Below are positions 56,201 through 61,129 of a stretch of 64,000 nucleotides of DNA, piece after piece. The stretch covers positions 1,550,001-1,614,000 of the forward strand of contig NZ_CP038438.1 of the NCBI RefSeq assembly GCF_004683905.1, written 5' to 3'. Made by a program: the position numbers and the translations under genes. The DNA comes from Pseudomonas fluorescens. GTDB lineage: Bacteria; Pseudomonadota; Gammaproteobacteria; Pseudomonadales; Pseudomonadaceae. Under the pieces are notes generated by a model that was not told the origin of the DNA, searched no databases, and saw only the letters and a program-made list of their open reading frames with translations. Position 1 is the stretch's first letter; every line of letters starts with the position of its first letter.

Positions 56201-57285
56201 TTGATATCAGTGAGGTGTCTCCTTCGCTTCGTAATGAGCTTGGTGATGAGCAGGCATTGGCCATCACAAAGAACTTTGTTCGACAGGGAAAAAATCCTTC
56301 GGATATGGATTCCCTTGACCCCGAAGTGCTTGCTGGACTCAAGCGATTTGCCGATCTGGCAGCCGACTACGATAAGGAAATGGCGAAGGAGGTTGATCAG
56401 GGCAACATCATCATGGAGCCCAAGAACGACGGTAGTGGGGGAACGAACGTCGTCTATCTCGATACGACCACAGTGAACGAAAAGGTCATTCCCATGGGGC
56501 AGGCGGCCCTTTCAGAGCTGGGTGACCTGCTCGTGGTGGCCAATTCATTGCCGGCTGATAAACGTGATCAGCTCAAAACCGTTGCCATTGCAGCTCAAGC
56601 TGTAATGGGACCCATGAAGTTCATGGTGAGCTTTACTGCAAACGCTCTGATTAATGCTGCAGCAGGTAAGGAAGTTGAAGAGTTAAAAGATGGCGCGGCG
56701 ATTAAATTGGCAGCTTTCTTTACCGGTAAATCAGAGGAAAGCCTGAGGAAGAGCAACGAGCTTGCAAAGGGTGAGCATGAGAATGGCAACACCGTCAAGT
56801 ATCCCCTGGAAGGTGATAACTATGTCGTTGCTTCGCGTTTCCTTATCGATGCGGCGTTGGGTGAGTTTAAGTCGCTCGGTGTAAAAGTGGGTGGGCGAGT
56901 TCTCACGGTGACGAACAAAGGACCGACGGGCGGAGGTTCGCCTCATACTCCGTCTGTATTGACCCCCCCCCGAAATGCCGCGAATCTGATTGGAGGCCCC
57001 TTGGAGCATGCCACACAAGTCAGCGGTAGATTCAGCCTGTTGGGGCCTAAGGGTGCGACCCTGTATCGTGCTGATAATCGAGGAAACATCACCAGTTATG
57101 CGGTATACGATTCGCAAGGCATGATCATCAAACGCGTGGATGTCACGGGTGCCGCTCACGCAGGTGTACCAACGCCTCATGTCATTGAGTATGGTAGAAA
57201 TACCCTCCCTGATGGGTCAGTCAGAGTTCAGTCACCATCCACCAAAGCGCCTCCAAGAAGCGTCAATCCGGAAGAAATACCATGA
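44203..57285 (+). CDS. Giant two-partner-secretion exoprotein (CdiA/FhaB-type) with C-terminal toxin
   Basis: 4360 aa from the ATG at 44203 (GAGAG upstream). An extended signal peptide ([12 protein letters not shown]... to WAQA|DG, residues 1-48) is followed by a TPS domain (about 49-300) containing [20 protein letters not shown]. Filamentous-haemagglutinin repeats (LDNRGG-type) span about 300-2200. A less repetitive centre (about 2240-2480: [27 protein letters not shown]) could be a receptor-binding region. A conserved block about 2680-2800 ([15 protein letters not shown]) precedes a second repeat field (about 2810-3990). From about residue 4000 composition becomes less GC-rich, and a helical pretoxin region leads to a module from about 4263 ([20 protein letters not shown]) that resembles polymorphic toxin type 24 from memory. 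No VENN motif was seen. The stop overlaps an immunity gene. No TpsB is nearby. Confidence 0.9.
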   Translation: [4360 protein letters not shown]

Positions 57286-57755
57286 ATGGGATCTACTCAA
57301 TTCCCCCTGTTACGGACGCCGTAAACTACGAGACCTGGAAAAAACAGTGGAATGAACAAGAGGGGCTGGATGTTTTTTCATATATCAGTGATCAATGTCA
57401 TCCTGAGCAAATGTTGTTATTTTCGAAGGTGTTTTTCCCAGACTTTTTGACGGTTGGGGAGGGGGTTTTTCTGGAGCGAAATTTTGCTTTTGAAACATTC
57501 TCTGCGCGAATGGCTGAGATGAATGATGTTCGCGAAGTCGAGCGGATCATTAACAATGTGCATGTTTATGATCTTTTCGATCAGTGCGCAGATAATGTAT
57601 CGGACAGCGTTTTTTTTCAGCTGTGCAATGTAATTGCATTCTCTTGGAGAATGGTGCTGAAAGAGAAATTTCCCGACCAAAAATTCTTTGTGGAAGTCTC
57701 GAATTCAGAAAGTGACTACGGCCCCGTCATTACGTTTTTTCAGGTGGGTGAGTAA
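57282..57755 (+). CDS. Probable immunity protein for the exoprotein toxin
   Basis: 157 aa. The ATG overlaps the exoprotein stop (ATGA), the position taken by cdiI-type immunity genes. The protein is acidic and soluble (NNVHVYDLFDQCADNVSDSV, then PDQKFFVEVSNSESDYGPVI), with no signal peptide, as expected for a cytoplasmic inhibitor of an incoming toxin. Codon use is clearly more AT-rich than the chromosome around it. No named immunity family was recognised; the assignment rests on position and overlap. Confidence 0.75.
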   Translation: MNGIYSIPPVTDAVNYETWKKQWNEQEGLDVFSYISDQCHPEQMLLFSKVFFPDFLTVGEGVFLERNFAFETFSARMAEMNDVREVERIINNVHVYDLFDQCADNVSDSVFFQLCNVIAFSWRMVLKEKFPDQKFFVEVSNSESDYGPVITFFQVGE

Positions 57756-57778
57756 CTCGCTCGAAAGAAAGTATCGAT

Positions 57779-57815
57779 GGGACAGACCACGTTTAAATAA
57801 AACGTGGTCTGTCCC
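57779..57815. repeat. Perfect hairpin between toxin cassettes
   Basis: GGGACAGACCACGTTT and AAACGTGGTCTGTCCC are perfect 16-bp arms around AAATA, 23 bp after the immunity stop. A degenerate relative is at 58241-58284 after the next immunity gene. Elements reading GGGGTCAGACC or GGGACAGACC are, as I recall, common near toxin cassettes in gammaproteobacteria and may mark recombination joints. Confidence 0.7.
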
Positions 57816-57985
57816 CGGTTCTGATCTCAATCAATAAGACAGATGGCTTCCGAATCCCATCAGGGAATGAGTACGGAGCAAATGGTTTCTGGCGCCCAGG
57901 TGGATTCACCAGCCCTGGTGGATTGCCAGAGGCTGTAATGAACCCAGTGCAGCCTGGGGACTATACTGTCACTAAAATTTTCTAA
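57797..57985 (+). pseudogene. Truncated toxin C-terminus (orphan cassette 1)
   Basis: An open frame without a start codon runs from a stop inside the hairpin to TAA at 57983. From about 57839 it reads TDGFRIPSGNEYGANGFWRP then GGFTSPGGLPEAVMNPVQPG and ends YTVTKIF. This looks like the last 48 residues of a polymorphic toxin and ends 12 bp before an immunity-sized gene, as in an intact toxin-immunity pair. The 5' part of the module is missing, so it is a displaced toxin remnant. Confidence 0.6.
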
Positions 57986-57997
57986 TGAGAGTGGGCC

Positions 57998-58228
57998 ATG
58001 GACAATTTGCTATTCAAGTTCCGTGATGTAGAGATTTGGAAACGCAATGAGCGATATTTCATAAGGTATGATGCGGGTGGGCATGTGGACGTGATGCGTG
58101 AGGACGAGATAACTGAGGGTGATGCGCTGAAAGCTTCTGTCAATGAAGAGGCTGCAATACAATTTCTGTTTGTTTTACAAGAGCGATTGATAAGTGAAGG
58201 CGTTGACCCTTATGTTTCAAATGTTTAG
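57998..58228 (+). CDS. Orphan immunity protein (cassette 1)
   Basis: 76 aa, ATG preceded by GAGAGTGG. A small acidic protein (MDNLLFKFRDVEIWKRNERY, then HVDVMREDEITEGDALKASV) without signal or membrane segment. It follows the truncated toxin end at 57983 with the usual short spacing and is most simply its surviving immunity gene. AT-rich codon use. The family was not identified by name. Confidence 0.65.
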   Translation: MDNLLFKFRDVEIWKRNERYFIRYDAGGHVDVMREDEITEGDALKASVNEEAAIQFLFVLQERLISEGVDPYVSNV

Positions 58229-58240
58229 AAAACGGGAAAG

Positions 58241-58284
58241 GGGTCAGACCTAATTTAAAGAAGGTATGGTCTATCCCTTTTTTT
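58241..58284. repeat. Degenerate hairpin between cassettes
   Basis: GGGGTCAGACCTAATTTAAA faces GGTATGGTCTATCCC followed by seven T residues. It is an imperfect inverted repeat related to the perfect hairpin at 57779 and in the same place relative to an immunity gene. The T run means it could also terminate transcription. Confidence 0.5.
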
Positions 58285-58293
58285 GACTAAATA

Positions 58294-58749
58294 ATGAGCT
58301 TTGAAATTTTGCTGGAAAAAGAGCCTCCCGACCACTTTGGAGTCCAGGCCCTACGGGGATTTATCCGACTAGGTGACCAAGAGGAATGCTTTTTTGCTCC
58401 GATCTCCTTCTGGGGAAGGCAGGAATATTTGAGTAGCTGGTACTCATTGATTTGTTTCGGTCTCGAAGGGAGAACGCGCTCTGTATTGGTCACTTCAATG
58501 CTTGATCCAGAGTTCGCAAATTTCCTGATGGTCTGGGTTTTATACTTTGTTGAAGAGTCAGTTCACATTCAGAATAATGTGGTTTTTACAAACGATGTTG
58601 TTCCTGGGTTTAATGTGGACGATGTTAATTCTTACTTCGGTGCACGAGAGGTCGTTAACGAGGATGGCGACAGGATTTCCCAATGGGTCGTGCCGCTGTC
58701 GGATGTACTCAGCTTAAAAGAGAAATTAAATGCGGAAATCAACATTTGA
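58294..58749 (+). CDS. Orphan CdiI-like immunity protein (cassette 2)
   Basis: 151 aa. The N-terminus MSFEILLEKEPPDHFGVQAL, then IRLGDQEECFFAPISFW, matches the pattern of a widespread CDI immunity family as I remember it. It is acidic, soluble and AT-rich, with no ribosome site stronger than AAATA before the ATG. No toxin fragment is visible in the 65 bp upstream, so this is an immunity gene whose toxin is entirely gone. It would protect against neighbouring cells that deploy the cognate toxin. Confidence 0.65.
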   Translation: MSFEILLEKEPPDHFGVQALRGFIRLGDQEECFFAPISFWGRQEYLSSWYSLICFGLEGRTRSVLVTSMLDPEFANFLMVWVLYFVEESVHIQNNVVFTNDVVPGFNVDDVNSYFGAREVVNEDGDRISQWVVPLSDVLSLKEKLNAEINI

Positions 58750-58785
58750 AGTCATGGTGGATGACTGATTTCTCCCTTCGCGTAG

Positions 58786-58872
58786 CAATCTGATGCGCCA
58801 CACGTAATTGATGAGAAGGCGAAAACCTTGCTGCTCAAGAACTTGCTCCATCAATTTCCGGAGGTTTCATAG
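58786..58872 (+). pseudogene. Truncated toxin C-terminus (orphan cassette 3)
   Basis: A frame closed on the left by TAG reads QSDAPHVIDEKAKTLLLKNL then LHQFPEVS and stops at 58870-58872, overlapping the GTG of the next gene by one base. The stop-start overlap with GGAGG inside the last codons is how toxin and immunity genes join. The 28 residues look like a toxin's final helix. A frameshift near 58790 may connect it to a little more upstream sequence (TDFSLRVAI). Confidence 0.5.
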
Positions 58873-59174
58873 TGATTAATGAAGATATAAATATCGTCCA
58901 GGAAATCTTCCAGGAAGTCGAAGCCGGTATCGTCCATGGCTACGATGCATTCAGCTACGGTGTGGAGTTGGGGGAGGGATACATTCAGACGGAACTGGGC
59001 GTTGAGAAAAGCGGGGTGGAGGACTGGAACGCCGAAACAGACATCAACGGGGCAATAATTCTTCGTCTGGTTGACCAGTTGCATGCAAATGCAGTCGAGC
59101 GCGGTGAACCATGGAAGTCGTTTGTCCTGTCTTATCGCGAAGGCGAACAGATCAAAACAAAATTCAACTATTAG
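58872..59174 (+). CDS. Orphan immunity protein, YezG/DUF600-like (cassette 3)
   Basis: 100 aa from a GTG with GGAGG 7 bp upstream. The sequence (NIVQEIFQEVEAGIVHGYDA, then WKSFVLSYREGEQIKTKFNY) fits the YezG/DUF600 immunity family, including the closing W-K-x-F-x-L-S-Y-R-E-G motif. It is acidic and soluble. It overlaps the truncated toxin end at 58786-58872 and is the best-recognised immunity gene in the tail. The next cassette follows directly. Confidence 0.7.
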   Translation: MINEDINIVQEIFQEVEAGIVHGYDAFSYGVELGEGYIQTELGVEKSGVEDWNAETDINGAIILRLVDQLHANAVERGEPWKSFVLSYREGEQIKTKFNY

Positions 59175-59230
59175 ATGATGTTGTTGTATGCCTTCAAACT
59201 GGATGCGAACGATTTCAGGAGGTAGCGGAG

Positions 59231-59650
59231 GTGGACTTTTCATTCCAGGTATTCGGAGCGGTAGGGCCGTTGAGTGGAACCTTGTCCAGAATGCATGTGC
59301 GCAGTATTTTGGGCCGTGATTTCGAGGAGTTCAAGAAAACGGCTGGCTCATTGAACACTACCGATGCATTTGTACGTCACGACCTGCATGTCTTTTACGA
59401 CGAGCAAGACATAGTAAAAGGTTTGGAGTTTTTCGATAGAAGCGGCGTCTCCTGGCAGGGACATAAACTGGTGGGAGAAAAACTGTTCCCCGTACTGGGT
59501 CTGTTCCGCGGTAATGGCATCCAAGCCGTCATTGACGATGACGGGTTTGACGTTAGCGAATTTGGTATGAGCTTTTATGTCCCGGACATTGAGGACGGCG
59601 AGGATGCATTGATCAAATCCTTGTATATGAACTTGCGTACCGAAAGGTAA
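59231..59650 (+). CDS. Orphan immunity-like protein (cassette 4)
   Basis: 139 aa from a GTG at 59231 with AGGAGG 8 bp upstream. The frame is open back to 59111, but the extra residues overlap the previous gene. The protein starts DFSFQVFGAVGPLSGTLSRM and contains HDLHVFYDEQDIVKGLEFF and MSFYVPDIEDGEDALIK, an acidic SMI1/immunity-like pattern without a named family. A 16-codon frame in the gap (59175-59225, ending ...KLDANDFRR) has the toxin-tail layout but is too short to judge. It is the last gene of the island and is followed by a terminator. Confidence 0.6.
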   Translation: MDFSFQVFGAVGPLSGTLSRMHVRSILGRDFEEFKKTAGSLNTTDAFVRHDLHVFYDEQDIVKGLEFFDRSGVSWQGHKLVGEKLFPVLGLFRGNGIQAVIDDDGFDVSEFGMSFYVPDIEDGEDALIKSLYMNLRTER

Positions 59651-59672
59651 GTCACCTTTTGGCTGCGTCGAT

Positions 59673-59696
59673 AGCGGGGACGAACCCCGCTTTTTC
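59673..59696 (+). terminator. Rho-independent terminator closing the island
   Basis: AGCGGGG-ACGAA-CCCCGCT followed by a T run, 22 bp after the last immunity-like gene and before the convergent DUF899 gene. Confidence 0.85.
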
Positions 59697-59705
59697 CGAT
59701 TGGGT

Positions 59706-60446
59706 TCAACCTTCTTTGCCATGACAGCAGTCAGACTTCATTGCCGACTCATACCGATCATGATGCCGCACCCACTCCATGATCTCGTCCTCATTCCTGC
59801 CCTTGGGCGTGAGGTCGAGGTAGTTGTAGGCGCCCACCAACATGTCCAGCCCACGGGCATAGGTTGAGTAGGTGTGGAAAATGTCGCCCTTTGCATCACG
59901 ATAAAACACACTCAGCCCCGGCATTTCTTCCTCGGCACTGTCAGTCTTTTCGTAGTTGTACGTAGCCTTTCCTGCAGCGACATCTTCAGCGCGGGCACAC
60001 ACGCCAAAGTCGTAGTTGAAATCGGAACCGTCTGACGACACCCAGTCGAATTTCCAGCCCATACGCCGCTTGAAGGCCTGGAACTGTTCAAACGGGGCGT
60101 GGGAGACCGCGACCATGGCGATGTCGTGGTGGGCCAGGTGCAAATTGGCGCCGTCGATGTGGTCGGACAGGAACGAGCAGCCCTGACAGCCTTCCTCCCA
60201 GTCCTTGGCGAACATGAAATGGTAAACGATCAACTGGCTGTGCTTGCCGAACAGGTCGGCCAGTTTCAGTTCGCCGTTTGGGCCTTGAAATTGATAGTCC
60301 TTGTCGACTTTGACCCAGGGCAACGCGCGGCGCTGGGCGCTGAGGCGGTCGCGTTCCTTGGTGAAGGCCTTTTCGTCGGCCAGATGTTGTTTGCGCGCAG
60401 CGAGCCATTCTTCGCGCGATACCACCGGATGATTCTCGACGTTCAT
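59706..60446 (-). CDS. DUF899 thioredoxin-like protein
   Basis: 246 aa. It is the DUF899 family of thioredoxin-fold proteins: VSREEWLAARKQHLADEKAF at the N-terminus, LPWVKVDKDYQFQGPNG, then YHFMFAKDWEEGCQGCSFLS with a CxxC at Cys87/Cys90, and later FYRDAKGDIFHTYSTYARGL. No specific reaction is established. AGGAG lies 8 bp before the ATG. The divergent promoter region has a GACCG-C-CGGTC repeat, and DUF899 genes are often TetR-controlled, which fits but is not shown here. Confidence 0.88.
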   Translation of the reverse strand: MNVENHPVVSREEWLAARKQHLADEKAFTKERDRLSAQRRALPWVKVDKDYQFQGPNGELKLADLFGKHSQLIVYHFMFAKDWEEGCQGCSFLSDHIDGANLHLAHHDIAMVAVSHAPFEQFQAFKRRMGWKFDWVSSDGSDFNYDFGVCARAEDVAAGKATYNYEKTDSAEEEMPGLSVFYRDAKGDIFHTYSTYARGLDMLVGAYNYLDLTPKGRNEDEIMEWVRHHDRYESAMKSDCCHGKEG

Positions 60447-60516
60447 GATGATTTCTCCTGCGGGGGTTGAAACCGTCTTTGTCAGACTAGTCGTTTAACC
60501 CTCGATCAATTCGACA

Positions 60517-60527
60517 GACCGCCGGTC
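60517..60527. promoter_or_regulatory. GACCG-C-CGGTC inverted repeat between DUF899 and DUF2513-like genes
   Basis: An 11-bp palindrome within AGACCGCCGGTCGGTCGCCG, about 70 bp before the DUF899 start. It shares the half-sites of the two identical GACCGAACGGTC palindromes at 19853 and 43856 but has a one-base spacer. Confidence 0.35.
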
Positions 60528-60622
60528 GGTCGCCGCGGAAAATGCAGCTGAACGGCTGCGATGCGTCCGGGTCACAACCTATGACAGCGCCCCAAATCAC
60601 GCGCACCGGAGGTTGAATCAGG

Positions 60623-61015
60623 ATGACGACTTATAACTGGGATTTGATTGAACGCCTGCTGCATGAAGTGCAGAACAGCGCAGGCGAAAGTTTCGCGCCG
60701 CGAAAATATGCCGAGGACTATGCGGCGCAGAAAGCCAGTGCAGGCGAGCCAATCGAGAATCTGGATCACCTGAAAACGGTGGCCTGCGAATATGAAGGCT
60801 TGTTGCTTGATCGTGGATTTATCGAACCGCGCCCGGATCATATGGGCAGTACCGGCAGCAATTTCATTCTGACGCCACGCGGATCAAGTCTGCTGGGCCT
60901 GATCGACAGCAGCATTCCCGGAAATGATCATCCGCGGCAGGTGCTGGACGAGCAGGAAGATGCGCTGGATGAGGCGACGTTTGATGAGGTGGCTTCCAAA
61001 GCGCAGATTGCCTGA
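60623..61015 (+). CDS. DUF2513-like protein
   Basis: 130 aa, ATG with GGAGG 10 bp upstream. It begins TTYNWDLIERLLHEVQN, resembling the DUF2513 start (two-character WDLI-type opening of a small winged-helix family), and contains CEYEGLLLDRGFIEPRP and FILTPRGSSLLGLIDS, the wing-like part. The acidic C-terminus (LDEQEDALDEATFDEV) is extra. A role in regulation is inferred from the fold type only. It is a single gene between a divergent promoter region and a class A repeat. Confidence 0.6.
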   Translation: MTTYNWDLIERLLHEVQNSAGESFAPRKYAEDYAAQKASAGEPIENLDHLKTVACEYEGLLLDRGFIEPRPDHMGSTGSNFILTPRGSSLLGLIDSSIPGNDHPRQVLDEQEDALDEATFDEVASKAQIA

Positions 61016-61024
61016 TAGCCTTTT

Positions 61025-61112
61025 ATGGGAGCGGGCTTGCTCGCGAATGCGGTGTGTCATTCACTATTAACGTGTCTGGTACACCGCGTTCGCGAGCAAG
61101 CCCGCTCCCACA
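61025..61112. repeat. REP-type inverted repeat (class A)
   Basis: The left arm starts TATGGGAGCGGGCTTGCTCG (one base different from the others) and the right arm ends AAGCCCGCTCCCACA; inner segments GCGGTGTGTCA and TGGTACACCGC partly pair. It lies 9 bp after the DUF2513-like gene. Confidence 0.85.
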
Positions 61113-61129
61113 TTGTTTTTTGCATAGCC

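Noticed and set aside
59175..59225. A third toxin tail (MMLLYAFKLDANDFRR)
   Set aside because: Only 16 codons; the stop-before-ribosome-site layout is suggestive but the length is too short to exclude chance.
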